A stretch of 7,217 bases of DNA from assembly GCA_027296925.1 (NCBI GenBank), contig JAPUIP010000465.1:1-7217 (forward strand). Direction: 5' to 3'. How positions within the stretch are numbered: position 1 is the stretch's first letter; each line of letters starts with the position of its first letter. Below the pieces are notes generated by a model. That model saw only the letters and a list, made by a program, of their open reading frames with translations. It was not told the origin of the DNA and made no database searches. Shown here one piece after another: positions 1 to 6,829 of the stretch. The translations under genes were made by a program, and so were the position numbers. Origin of the DNA: Candidatus Poribacteria bacterium. GTDB taxonomy: Bacteria; Poribacteria; WGA-4E; PCPOR2b.

Positions 1-78
1 GTTCTGGGTTTCAGCATGTATGAGGCGAAGCGAGGGAAGTGGGGAAGTGCGCAGGAGAGCAAAGAGGACAGGGCGTGA
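1..78 (+). CDS. C-terminal tail of upstream gene (partial), probably the partner ABC permease
   Basis: The first reading frame is open from the window edge for 25 codons and ends in TGA at 76-78. The next gene starts only 3 nt later. The visible tail is hydrophilic and charged (it ends with QESKEDRA), which would suit the cytoplasmic C-terminus of a membrane protein. In nucleoside/BMP-type ABC import operons the usual order is lipoprotein, ATPase, first permease, second permease. Since the following gene matches the second permease, this is probably the end of the first one. That identity comes from context alone: 25 residues are too few to assign a family, and the tail has no recognisable motif. 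Confidence 0.5.
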   Translation, partial: VLGFSMYEAKRGKWGSAQESKEDRA

Positions 79-81
79 CTT

Positions 82-1017
82 ATGATTGAACAGATCCTCG
101 CCGCAACGATTCGTCAGGCGACGCCGCTGCTGATTGTCGCACTCGGAGAGATCATCTCTGAAAGAGCTGGCGTGATCAATATCGGGCTTGAAGGCATTAT
201 GATTCTGGGTGCCTTTGTCGGCTGGATTGGTTCATTCTATATCCAGAGCGCGTCGGTCGGGCTTGCGCCATGGATGGGTATCCTGCTCGGTGCGCTGAGT
301 GGAATGACCCTGGCTGGACTTTTCGCGATCTTGATTTTAGGATTGAAAGCGGATCAAGTTGTGACCGGCACGGGCATCAACCTCCTGGCTTTCGGGGTCG
401 TTGAAGTGCTGTACCGCCGCATCTTTGGCGCGACTGGGAAAGCGCTGAAAGTGGCGATCTTCCAGCCCATTCACTTGCCGCTGTTATCGAAAATCCCGCT
501 TATCGGTCCAATCCTGTTTCAGCATAATCTTTTGGTATACGCTGCATTTATAGCTGTTCCTCTCGTATACTTTTATCTGTTCCACACCCATCACGGGCTG
601 GCCATCCAGGCCTGCGGTGAATACCCCAAGTCCGCGGACACTGTGGGTATAAACGTCGGCAGGTTGCAAGCGAAATGCGTACTCTTCGGTGGATTTATGG
701 CCGGCATCGCCGGCGGGTACCTTTCACTGGCAGACGTGCCGTACTTCAGCACAGAAATGACCGCCGGTCGTGGCTTCATTGCGCTCTCAATCGTTATCTT
801 TGGGAAGTGGCACCCTGTCAAAGCGTGTGGGGCCGCGCTGTTGTTCGGTCTTGGTAGCGCGCTACCGGATCGGTTGCAAGCCATACCGGACCTCGGATTT
901 ATCCCATATCAGTTCTTCTTAATGCTGCCCTACGTCCTGACGCTTCTTGTGCTGGCCGGATTTGTTGGGCGTGCCAGCCCGCCCGCCGCGTTGGCGCTTC
1001 CCTATCGAAGAGAATAG
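82..1017 (+). CDS. Nucleoside/BMP-type ABC importer, second permease subunit (NupQ/YufQ-like)
   Basis: A 311-residue inner-membrane protein of the BPD_transp_2 (branched-chain amino acid / simple sugar / nucleoside permease) family. It would form half of the translocation channel of an ABC importer supplied by a BMP-type lipoprotein. Near the N-terminus it has the signature ERAGVINIGLEGIMILGAF (about residues 27-45). It continues with ADQVVTGTGIN (about 90-100), the cytoplasmic coupling-loop region GLAIQACGEYPKSADTVGIN (about 173-192), and the GGFMAGIAGGYLSL and GRGFIALSIVIFGKWHP segments. It ends with a short PYRRE tail typical of this subfamily. About eight to ten hydrophobic segments are visible. 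The ATG lies 3 nt after the preceding stop, with AGAGGA upstream at 63-68, so the two genes are probably translated from one mRNA. The substrate is likely a nucleoside or purine, but the permease alone does not determine it. Length matches the family. Confidence 0.9.
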   Translation: MIEQILAATIRQATPLLIVALGEIISERAGVINIGLEGIMILGAFVGWIGSFYIQSASVGLAPWMGILLGALSGMTLAGLFAILILGLKADQVVTGTGINLLAFGVVEVLYRRIFGATGKALKVAIFQPIHLPLLSKIPLIGPILFQHNLLVYAAFIAVPLVYFYLFHTHHGLAIQACGEYPKSADTVGINVGRLQAKCVLFGGFMAGIAGGYLSLADVPYFSTEMTAGRGFIALSIVIFGKWHPVKACGAALLFGLGSALPDRLQAIPDLGFIPYQFFLMLPYVLTLLVLAGFVGRASPPAALALPYRRE

Positions 1018-1087
1018 GGCCGCTGCTCTCTCCATCGCTACTGACGCTACCGCCGACCAGGTTGGCCCGTCGAACCCACTCTGCCCC

Positions 1088-2446
1088 TCACTTCTTAGGC
1101 AGCAGCCTTTTCGTCTTCCATTTCCCCTGCCGGAACCAGTACCACATCACCACGCCTTGCACGATGTTTGACACGGCGATGCCGATCCAGATGCCCATAA
1201 TTCCCACCAGATAGGAAAGCGCAATCACCAGAAGCAGCGCAAAACCGACTTGACAGATGCCTGTAATCACCATTGGAGAAACGGTATCCCCGGCGCCGTT
1301 GAGGGCGCGACCGAGCACAATGGAGACGCCCATGAAGCCAAAAGTGACAGATAGAAAACGCAAATAGGGGGTGCCGATCTCGATCACTTCCGTTTGGCTG
1401 GTAAATATCCGGATAAAGATCTGGGGCCAAACGAGCAATATCAACCCGATGAAGACCATGATTACCGACCCGACTCTGTTCGCAAGTTGGGCCGATTTTT
1501 CCGCTCGGTCGATCCGGTTTGCTCCCAGATTCTGCCCAACCATTGGCGAGACAGCGTTGGCGAATGCGAAGCCAAAGTGCATCACGAGGATGCGAAGTCG
1601 CATACAGATGGCGTAAGCAGCGATGGATTCGGTTCCATAGATTGCCACGACGCGGATGAAACCCAGCCGGGAGGCGTGCCGCAATAGTCCTTGCATCGCG
1701 CTAAAAATGCCAAGCTTCATAATCTGCCCCATCACGGACAAGTTGATCCGGCGTTCAACGTGCCTCAACGAGATGACACTGCGCCCGCTCAGGCACAGGT
1801 AAAGCAGGGGTACGACGCCAAGCCCTCTGCCGATGACGGTCGCATACGCCGACCCCGCAACTTCTAGACGGGGGAATTTCCAAATACCAAATATCAGCAA
1901 TGGGTCAAGTACGATGTTTAAGATCGTCGAGAATACCATGACGATCAGCGGCGTAATCACATCCCCTGCCCCTCTGAAAATGGAATTTAATGTCATGGAT
2001 AAGAACATCAGAATCGAACCGAGCAGCGTGATGCGCAGATATGGAACACCCAGACGTATGACTTCTTCTTCTGCTCCCAATAGCCTTAATCCAGGTTCAG
2101 CAAGCGGATAACCCAAAAATGCAATTCCAAGTGCGCACACAACGCTCAGGATGAGCGCCTGCATCGCAATGTTCTCCCCTTGTCCTCTCTGCCCCGCGCC
2201 GATAAATTGGGAAACTATAACGACGGTCCCGGTCGAAATTCCCAGAGAAAGTACACCAATCAGTCGCGTGAGATTTCCGCTCAGCGCGACGGCGGAGAGC
2301 GCTGCCGATCCGAGTTTACCAACAAAAATCATATCGACCACGCTGAAAGCATCCTGAAAAAAATTACTCCAAAAAATCGGCACAGCAAGGTAGAGGAGGT
2401 GTTTCGGGATGCTTCCCTGCGTGAGGTCGTACTTGGATTTCTTCAT
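1088..2446 (-). CDS. MATE-family multidrug/Na+(H+) antiporter
   Basis: A 452-residue integral membrane protein of the MATE family, which exports drugs or metabolites in exchange for Na+ or H+. After a short N-terminus with the usual DLTQGSIPKHLLYLAVP lead-in come the family features: VDMIFVGKLGSAALSAVALSG in the first helices, then a GAGQRGQGE loop. The second half repeats the fold, with VSPMVGQNLGANRIDRAEKS and a GAGDTVSPM motif. About twelve hydrophobic segments are visible, and the length is normal. The frame is open back to 2620, but the ATG at 2446 is preferred: the longer forms add 58 residues with no MATE resemblance and would run into the nrdR promoter. A GGAG lies 15 nt before this ATG. 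An alternative ATG at 2470 adds eight residues. The gene is convergent with the permease and divergent from nrdR. Substrate unknown; NorM-like or DinF-like subclass not resolved. Confidence 0.92.
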   Translation of the reverse strand: MKKSKYDLTQGSIPKHLLYLAVPIFWSNFFQDAFSVVDMIFVGKLGSAALSAVALSGNLTRLIGVLSLGISTGTVVIVSQFIGAGQRGQGENIAMQALILSVVCALGIAFLGYPLAEPGLRLLGAEEEVIRLGVPYLRITLLGSILMFLSMTLNSIFRGAGDVITPLIVMVFSTILNIVLDPLLIFGIWKFPRLEVAGSAYATVIGRGLGVVPLLYLCLSGRSVISLRHVERRINLSVMGQIMKLGIFSAMQGLLRHASRLGFIRVVAIYGTESIAAYAICMRLRILVMHFGFAFANAVSPMVGQNLGANRIDRAEKSAQLANRVGSVIMVFIGLILLVWPQIFIRIFTSQTEVIEIGTPYLRFLSVTFGFMGVSIVLGRALNGAGDTVSPMVITGICQVGFALLLVIALSYLVGIMGIWIGIAVSNIVQGVVMWYWFRQGKWKTKRLLPKK

Positions 2447-2613
2447 AAGAACTCGCTTTCTCTCCGGCATAAATGTTGATGAGCCTTCGACGAGTCTACC
2501 CCCATCTTTGTTTAGCGATTTTATCGAGATAAGGCGCAATGCGTTGTGCGCTGGTCGTGAAACGCAATTTGATACTGGCATCCCTTTTGCCCTCCCATTA
2601 TCGAAAAAAACGG

Positions 2614-2642
2614 TTGACAACGGCTCAAAAATTGTTTATCAT
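2614..2642 (+). promoter_or_regulatory. Sigma-70-type promoter of nrdR(-nrdJ)
   Basis: A perfect -35 hexamer TTGACA at 2614-2619 is separated by exactly 17 nt from TATCAT at 2637-2642 (5 of 6 to TATAAT). Transcription would start near 2649, giving a leader of about 57 nt before the nrdR ATG. The spacer and flanks are A/T-rich. This is the best promoter match in the window. It lies in the divergent region between the MATE gene and nrdR. Its overlap with the 5' end of the extended MATE reading frame is one reason to reject the longer MATE start. Confidence 0.8.
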
Positions 2643-2653
2643 ATTGCCTCATT

Positions 2654-2700
2654 CGCGGATATATTGTATGTTTCAAAATATTACACACAACATGTGGGTG
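2654..2700 (+). promoter_or_regulatory. Tandem candidate NrdR boxes (2654-2669 and 2685-2700)
   Basis: NrdR boxes are 16-bp imperfect palindromes (consensus roughly ACACWATATATWGTGT) found in pairs about 15-16 bp apart, so both lie on one DNA face. The first 16-mer, 2654-2669, contains ATATATTGT, matching the core and right half; its left half is degenerate. The second, 2685-2700, starts ACACAACAT and matches the left half and core; its right half is degenerate. I count about 10 of 16 matches for each. The gap between them is 15 bp and the centres are 31 bp apart, as expected. They lie about 6 to 52 bases after the predicted transcription start and end 5 nt before the nrdR ATG, so bound NrdR could block promoter clearance or elongation. 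The individual matches are imperfect; the spacing and the gene downstream are the stronger evidence. Confidence 0.5.
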
Positions 2701-2705
2701 TTTTT

Positions 2706-3194
2706 ATGAAATGTCCGTACTGCAGTGGATTGGGCACAAGAGTCATCGATAAGCGCGATACTGACACGGGAAGTGTTATCCGTAGGCGCCGAGAATGCCT
2801 CCAGTGCGAAAAGCGGTTTACGACGTATGAACGCGCCGAAGTGTTGGATCTGTTCGTCATCAAGAAGGATCAGCGTCGAGAGGCTTTTGACCGGCGAAAG
2901 CTGAGGCGCAATATGATGAAGGCTTGCGAGAAACGCCCAATTAGTCAGGAAACCATTGATCGCCTGATCGGGCTTATCGAACAGCAACTGATCAACATGC
3001 GCAAATCAGAGATCGAAAGCCGTGCCATTGGTGAGCTCGTTATGGATGCCCTCAAGGGGCTGGATAAAGTCGCGTATATTCGATTTGCTTCCGTCTATCG
3101 TGATTTCACGGATGTGGCGGATTTTGAAGAAGAACTCCGCCAATTGGCCCACAACACCGAAGTCGATGAAACAGCATGCGCAAATAGAACGTAA
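2706..3194 (+). CDS. nrdR: NrdR, transcriptional repressor of ribonucleotide reductase genes
   Basis: A 162-residue cytoplasmic DNA-binding regulator. NrdR binds ATP/dATP through an ATP-cone and represses ribonucleotide reductase promoters through NrdR boxes. The N-terminus MKCPYC starts a four-cysteine zinc ribbon (C3, C6, C31, C34) with the family pattern VIDKRDTD...IRRRRECLQCEKRFTTYER. The ATP-cone spans about residues 49-137 (VIKKDQRREAFDRRKL through YIRFASVYRDF). The tail is short and acidic, and the length is normal. The frame is open to 2409, but family proteins begin at MKCPYC, and the promoter at 2614-2642 rules out the longer form. The Shine-Dalgarno is weak (GTGGGTG just upstream) and overlaps the second candidate NrdR box. 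nrdJ follows 125 bp downstream on the same strand, matching the nrdR-nrdJ operon known in Streptomyces. Confidence 0.97.
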   Translation: MKCPYCSGLGTRVIDKRDTDTGSVIRRRRECLQCEKRFTTYERAEVLDLFVIKKDQRREAFDRRKLRRNMMKACEKRPISQETIDRLIGLIEQQLINMRKSEIESRAIGELVMDALKGLDKVAYIRFASVYRDFTDVADFEEELRQLAHNTEVDETACANRT

Positions 3195-3236
3195 AAAAGA
3201 GTAAGGTCGAACGTTAAACGGCGAAAAATGGGATGC

Positions 3237-3273
3237 GGGAGACGGTTGTGTCTGCCCCTTAATTTTGTGGGGC
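3237..3273 (+). promoter_or_regulatory. Two mutually exclusive hairpins in the nrdR-nrdJ gap (possible attenuator)
   Basis: The 125-bp gap between nrdR and nrdJ can fold in two ways. One hairpin pairs GGGAGAC (3237-3243) with GTCTgCCC (3250-3257, one bulged G) around a 6-nt loop, and is followed by CTTAATTTT, like a weak terminator. The other pairs GCCCC (3254-3258) with GGGGC (3269-3273) around a 10-nt loop. Both need the same C-run, so only one can form. The geometry resembles an attenuator, but the stems are short and the T-run is interrupted. No known riboswitch consensus, including the cobalamin B12 box, was recognised. Apart from this and the nrdJ Shine-Dalgarno (AAAGGA at 3308-3313), nothing else was seen in the gap. 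Confidence 0.25.
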
Positions 3274-3319
3274 TCAAGATAATATGATTCGTGGTAATGA
3301 TTGATAGAAAGGAATAGAG

Positions 3320-6300
3320 ATGGCTAACAGTTCTCATATGAACCCGGAGGGGATCGCAGCCGCCCCATCCGATGAAGCTTCCGACATCGAACAACCGCTT
3401 CATGATCCGGCAACTCAGGACACGCAGAAGCGTGGCTTAAAGATTCGGCGGCATTATACCACGCCCGGTTTGCATCCATTCGATGAAATGGAGTGGGAAC
3501 ACCGGCGCTCGGTAATCTACAACGAGAAAGGCGAAGTAATCTTCCAGCAAAAATCGGTGGAGGTGCCGGTAAGCTGGTCGCAGTTGGCAACAGACATTGT
3601 CGTGTCCAAATACTTCCGTAAAGCAGGGGTGCCGGAAACGGAAGAGGAGACCAGCGTTCGTCAGGTGATTCGGCGTGTCGCGAATACCATCCGGCAGGCG
3701 GGCGAGGCGCTTGGGGGTTACTTCGCCACACCGAATGATGCCGACGCCTTTGAGGCCGAGTTGACGGATCTGCTTGTCACCCAACGGGGTGCCTTTAATT
3801 CGCCGGTTTGGTTTAACTGTGGATTGTACCATCAGTATGGGATTAAAGGAGGTTCAGGCAACTGGTACTGGGATTTTGAAAAGAATGGTGTTGTTCAGAC
3901 AGACAATAACTACGACCACCCGCAATGCAGTGCATGCTTCATACAATCCATTGACGATGACCTGATGTCAATCTTTGAATTGGTCAAAAACGAAGCTCGC
4001 GTTTTTAAGTACGGTTCCGGCACGGGGACGAATTTTTCTAAGATTCGAGGATGTCAGGAAAAACTCTCCGGTGGTGGCACGAGCAGCGGGCTGATGTCCT
4101 TCCTGGTGGTGTTTGACCGCGGCGCAGGCGCCACTAAGAGCGGCGGCACCACCCGGCGTGCGGCCAAAATGGTGTGTCTCGATATGGACCATCCGGAGAT
4201 TGTTGATTTCATCAATTGGAAGATGAACGAAGAAAAGAAGGTCGTTGCGCTGGTTGCGGCTGGTTATTCAGCCGACTTCAACGGGGAGGCGTACAAGACC
4301 GTTTCCGGGCAGAACTCAAATAACTCGGTTCGGCTGTCAGATGAATTTATGAACGCCTATCTCCGCGGCGATACATGGCATACCACGATGAGGACCACCG
4401 GCGAAGTCTGTAAGTCATTTGAGGCGAGTGACCTCATGCACCAGATTGCCACGGCGGCGTGGGCGTGTGCAGATCCAGGCGTCCAGTTTGATACGACCAT
4501 CAACGACTGGCATACATGTTCAAATACGGATCGGATTTATAGCAGTAACCCTTGTAGCGAGTACATGTTCCTGGATGACAGCGCCTGTAATCTCGCTTCC
4601 ATTAACCTTCTCAAATTTCTCGATGAAGATGGAAACTTTGATGTCGAAGGATTCAAGCACGCCTGCCGCATCTTCTTCATCGGTCAGGAGATCCTCGTTG
4701 ATTTTTCCTCATATCCGACAAAGCCAATCGCTCAAAACAGTCACGACTATCGCCCCCTCGGATTGGGATATGCAAACCTGGGCACGCTGCTGATGGTCAG
4801 CGGTATCCCCTACGATAGCGAAGCGGGATACGCGATCTGCGGTGCAATCACAGCGATTCTGTGCGGTGAGGCGTTCCGTACATCAGCGGAGATGGCGGCG
4901 GTTAAGAGTCCCTTCTCTGGATTTGAGAAGAATCGTGAGCCGATGTTGCGCGTCATGAGTAAGCACCGTGCGGCGGCCTACCGCATTAATCCCGACGCCT
5001 GCCCAGCATACCTGTTGAAGGCAGCACAGCACACGTGGGATGAGGCGGTTGAGATGGGAGAGAAGTTTGGGTATCGCAATGCGCAGGCCACAGTGCTCGC
5101 GCCGACGGGCACAATCGGGCTGCTCATGGAATGCGACACAACGGGAATCGAGCCTGAATTTGCGCTTGTGAAATTCAAGAAGCTCACCGGCGGGGGGTAC
5201 TTTAAGATTATCAACCAATCCGTCCCGCTTGCGCTGAAACGGCTCGGTTACATGGACGAAGAGATTGATGACATTGTGACTTACGGGCAAGGCACGTCAT
5301 CGCTGATTGGCACGCCACACATTAACAACCTTTCGCTCAAGGCAAAGGGTTTAACAGATGAAGAGATTGGTCAGATCGAAGCGGCGTTGTCTTCTGTTTT
5401 TGAGCTAGACCATGCCATTAACATTCACACAATTGGTGGAGAGGGATTGGCGCGTCTTGGATTCCGTCCAGAACAGTACAACGCGCCGGATTTTGACCTC
5501 TTGAGTGAATTGGGTTTCACAGCGCAGCAGATCGAAGAAGCCAACAATGTCATTTGTGGCATGATGACTCTCGAAGGTGCGCCGCATCTGAAAGCCGAAC
5601 ATCTGCCAATCTTTGATTGCGCGAACAAGTGTGGAAAGTATGGCCAGCGCTACATCGAGCCGATGGGACACGTCCGCATGCTCGGAGCGGCGCAGCCATT
5701 CTTGAGTGGCTCAATTAGTAAGACCATAAACATGCCCCATGAGGCGACAGTCGAAGAGGTCGAACAAGTTTACGTTGAGGCGTGGAAACTGGGATTGAAG
5801 GCCGTGGCAATCTATCGGGACAGATCGAAGTTATCGCAGCCCCTCAGCGCCTCCAGGGCGGAAAAGGTGGAAGAGGAAGCAGAAGCTCGCCCGATCCGTC
5901 GGCGTCTGCCCGACGAACGTCCCTCGATTACTCACAAATTCAGCATCGCAGGGCACGACGGCTATATCACGGCTGGTCTTTACGAAGATGGGAGTCCCGG
6001 CGAGGTGTTCCTCAAAATGGCGAAGGAGGGTTCGGTCATCTCCGGACTCATGGATACCATCGCGACGATGACCTCGATTGCGCTGCAGTACGGTGTACCG
6101 TTAGAATCGCTTGTCAACAAGTTTAGCCATGTTCGGTTTGAGCCGTCGGGGTTCACGAATAATAAGGACATCCCGATAGCAAAATCCATCATCGACTATA
6201 TCTTCCGCTGGCTTGGTTTGAAGTTCCTGCCCCAAAGTCAAGCGCTGGAGGTAGGGGATGAAAGCCTCGGTGATCAGCTTGTCCAACCGCAGCAACTGCA

Positions 6301-6496
6301 TCCGTATCCGAATGGGACCGACGAAGCGCATACACCCCAAACAATGCTGACCGGCGAAGGGTTGGAGGCACGGGAGCAACGTATCGCGGCGATTCAGTCT
6401 GATGCGCCCGCCTGTCATGAGTGCGGTACAATCATGGTGAGAAACGGGACGTGTTACCGCTGCCTGAATTGTGGTGCAACGAGTGGGTGCTCGTAG
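3320..6496 (+). CDS. nrdJ: Adenosylcobalamin-dependent (class II) ribonucleotide reductase NrdJ
   Basis: A 1058-residue cytosolic enzyme that reduces ribonucleotides to deoxyribonucleotides with a thiyl radical generated from adenosylcobalamin; it needs no oxygen and no separate radical subunit. The catalytic triad appears as NPCSE (N410, thiyl C412, E414). C206 (in SACF) and C423 (in SACNLAS) form the expected redox pair; C423 lies 11 residues after the catalytic cysteine, as in characterised class II enzymes. Further barrel landmarks are GGGTSSGLMSFL (251-262), GGTTRRAAKMVCLDMDHPEI (275-294) and APTGTIG (594-600). A TSCPD-like domain covers about 870-970. After a low-complexity linker, a zinc-ribbon tail (C1032, C1035, C1045, C1048, C1051, C1057) ends in SGCS and probably relays electrons to the active site. 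AAAGGA lies 6 nt before the ATG; M7 is a possible alternative start. The first 35 or so residues look like a disordered extension. Probably co-transcribed with nrdR. Confidence 0.97.
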   Translation: MANSSHMNPEGIAAAPSDEASDIEQPLHDPATQDTQKRGLKIRRHYTTPGLHPFDEMEWEHRRSVIYNEKGEVIFQQKSVEVPVSWSQLATDIVVSKYFRKAGVPETEEETSVRQVIRRVANTIRQAGEALGGYFATPNDADAFEAELTDLLVTQRGAFNSPVWFNCGLYHQYGIKGGSGNWYWDFEKNGVVQTDNNYDHPQCSACFIQSIDDDLMSIFELVKNEARVFKYGSGTGTNFSKIRGCQEKLSGGGTSSGLMSFLVVFDRGAGATKSGGTTRRAAKMVCLDMDHPEIVDFINWKMNEEKKVVALVAAGYSADFNGEAYKTVSGQNSNNSVRLSDEFMNAYLRGDTWHTTMRTTGEVCKSFEASDLMHQIATAAWACADPGVQFDTTINDWHTCSNTDRIYSSNPCSEYMFLDDSACNLASINLLKFLDEDGNFDVEGFKHACRIFFIGQEILVDFSSYPTKPIAQNSHDYRPLGLGYANLGTLLMVSGIPYDSEAGYAICGAITAILCGEAFRTSAEMAAVKSPFSGFEKNREPMLRVMSKHRAAAYRINPDACPAYLLKAAQHTWDEAVEMGEKFGYRNAQATVLAPTGTIGLLMECDTTGIEPEFALVKFKKLTGGGYFKIINQSVPLALKRLGYMDEEIDDIVTYGQGTSSLIGTPHINNLSLKAKGLTDEEIGQIEAALSSVFELDHAINIHTIGGEGLARLGFRPEQYNAPDFDLLSELGFTAQQIEEANNVICGMMTLEGAPHLKAEHLPIFDCANKCGKYGQRYIEPMGHVRMLGAAQPFLSGSISKTINMPHEATVEEVEQVYVEAWKLGLKAVAIYRDRSKLSQPLSASRAEKVEEEAEARPIRRRLPDERPSITHKFSIAGHDGYITAGLYEDGSPGEVFLKMAKEGSVISGLMDTIATMTSIALQYGVPLESLVNKFSHVRFEPSGFTNNKDIPIAKSIIDYIFRWLGLKFLPQSQALEVGDESLGDQLVQPQQLHPYPNGTDEAHTPQTMLTGEGLEAREQRIAAIQSDAPACHECGTIMVRNGTCYRCLNCGATSGCS

Positions 6497-6521
6497 AACG
6501 TGAAGCTAAGGTTATATTTCC

Positions 6522-6552
6522 ATTTGGAAGGGAGGAACGCTCCCTTCCAAAT
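6522..6552 (+). other. Perfect 13-bp stem-loop between nrdJ and the small basic gene
   Basis: The arm at 6522-6534 is exactly complementary to the arm at 6540-6552, around a 5-nt loop (GAACG). It lies 26 nt after the nrdJ stop and 11 nt before the Shine-Dalgarno of the next gene. No T-run follows on either strand, so it is not a standard intrinsic terminator. It could protect the 3' end of a processed nrdJ message, cause partial or rho-assisted termination, or act in the leader of the small gene. The right arm contains CTCCCTT, which could pair 6 of 7 positions with AAAGGAG of the downstream Shine-Dalgarno if the hairpin opened. The structure is clear; the role is inferred. Confidence 0.75.
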
Positions 6553-6563
6553 AGGAAACACCG

Positions 6564-6575
6564 AAAGGAGGTGAT
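6564..6575 (+). promoter_or_regulatory. Extended, fully complementary Shine-Dalgarno
   Basis: AAAGGAGGTGAT at 6564-6575 matches all 12 positions of the complement of the conserved bacterial 16S rRNA 3' end (ATCACCTCCTTT). It ends 4 nt before the ATG at 6580. This is by far the strongest ribosome-binding site in the window. It fixes the start of the small basic gene and predicts high translation. Confidence 0.9.
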
Positions 6576-6579
6576 AACA

Positions 6580-6720
6580 ATGGCCAAAAAAGCCACCTCT
6601 AAAAGGCTTGCCACGAAAGCATCGAAAGTTTTGCAGAGTAAAGGCACCAGCAAGACCACCAAATCGCTTGCTGGAAGCGTTTTATCGCAACGATGCAGAA
6701 GCAAGCAGAAGAGGAAATAG
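6580..6720 (+). CDS. Small, highly basic protein (46 aa), uncharacterised
   Basis: The 46 residues run from MAKKATSKRL to SKQKRK. There are 11 Lys, 4 Arg, 13 Ser/Thr and no Asp or Glu, giving a net charge near +15. Two halves look related: ATSKRLATKASKVL and GTSKTTKSLAGSVLSQ share a TSK...K(A/S)xxSVL pattern. From memory this resembles a scattered family of short uncharacterised proteins with ASKVL and KSxAGSxLSQ motifs; I cannot confirm that without a search. The charge suggests nucleic-acid or ribosome binding, which is inference. No membrane segment or signal peptide is seen, and the single cysteine (C39) has no partner. A 12-nt Shine-Dalgarno and a terminator 15 nt after the stop support a real gene. 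No promoter was found between nrdJ and this gene, so it may be read from the nrdR-nrdJ transcript. The frame is open upstream to 6421, but that overlaps nrdJ. Confidence 0.8.
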   Translation: MAKKATSKRLATKASKVLQSKGTSKTTKSLAGSVLSQRCRSKQKRK

Positions 6721-6734
6721 GCATTAAGTTGCCT

Positions 6735-6773
6735 AAGAGGCAAGTGGCGTCATATCCGCGGCTTGCCTCTTTT
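6735..6773 (+). terminator. Rho-independent terminator after the small basic gene
   Basis: AAGAGGCAAG (6735-6744) pairs perfectly with CTTGCCTCTT (6762-6771). An inner GCG/CGC stem extends it across a 2-nt internal loop on each side. A short T-run, TTTT at 6770-6773, partly belonging to the stem, follows. It lies 15 nt after the stop at 6718-6720 and would end the nrdR-nrdJ-small-gene transcript. On the opposite strand the hairpin lacks a T-run, so it is probably not an efficient terminator for the leftward toxin-antitoxin transcript. Confidence 0.8.
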
Positions 6774-6829
6774 CGATCCTACCACATCTTCTAAACTCTG
6801 TCAAGTATAAATCGGAACTTCATTAAAAT

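Noticed and set aside
1018..1087. Search for a shared terminator between the permease and the MATE gene
   Set aside because: The 70-bp convergent gap has only short GC-rich inverted matches and no T-run on either strand; nothing could be supported.
2447..2620. Extension of the MATE gene to the first in-frame ATG (510 residues)
   Set aside because: The extra 58 residues do not resemble a MATE N-terminus, which normally begins just before the DLTxGSI motif. The longer frame would start on top of the near-consensus nrdR -35 element.
2597..2628. Minus-strand promoter for the MATE gene: TTGAGC (2623-2628) and GATAAT (2597-2602)
   Set aside because: The spacer is 20 nt, outside the usual 16-18, and the -35 is imperfect. 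Another weak GATAAA lies nearer the gene without a -35, so no promoter can be called.
2409..2705. Extension of nrdR upstream to a 261-residue protein
   Set aside because: NrdR proteins begin at MKCPYC. The extra 99 codons overlap the MATE start on the other strand and contain the promoter and operator region.
3277..3292. Third NrdR-box-like 16-mer before nrdJ
   Set aside because: It has about 10 of 16 matches but no partner at 31 bp on either side, and the right half lacks the conserved TGT. Single matches of this quality are expected by chance in AT-rich DNA.
3195..3319. Cobalamin riboswitch before nrdJ
   Set aside because: A B12 riboswitch was considered because the enzyme uses adenosylcobalamin, but no B12-box-like sequence is present and 125 bp is too short for the usual aptamer. 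Class II genes are also not the usual targets.
3437..3832. Antisense ORFs of 100-135 codons inside nrdJ, for example 3437-3832 and 4883-5290 (-)
   Set aside because: They lie wholly opposite a highly conserved coding region, lack ribosome-binding sites and show no recognisable domain; they are frame shadows of nrdJ.
6522..6552. Calling the 13-bp hairpin an intrinsic terminator of nrdJ
   Set aside because: Neither strand has a T-run after the stem, and a strong ribosome-binding site follows at once, so it is reported as a hairpin of unknown role.
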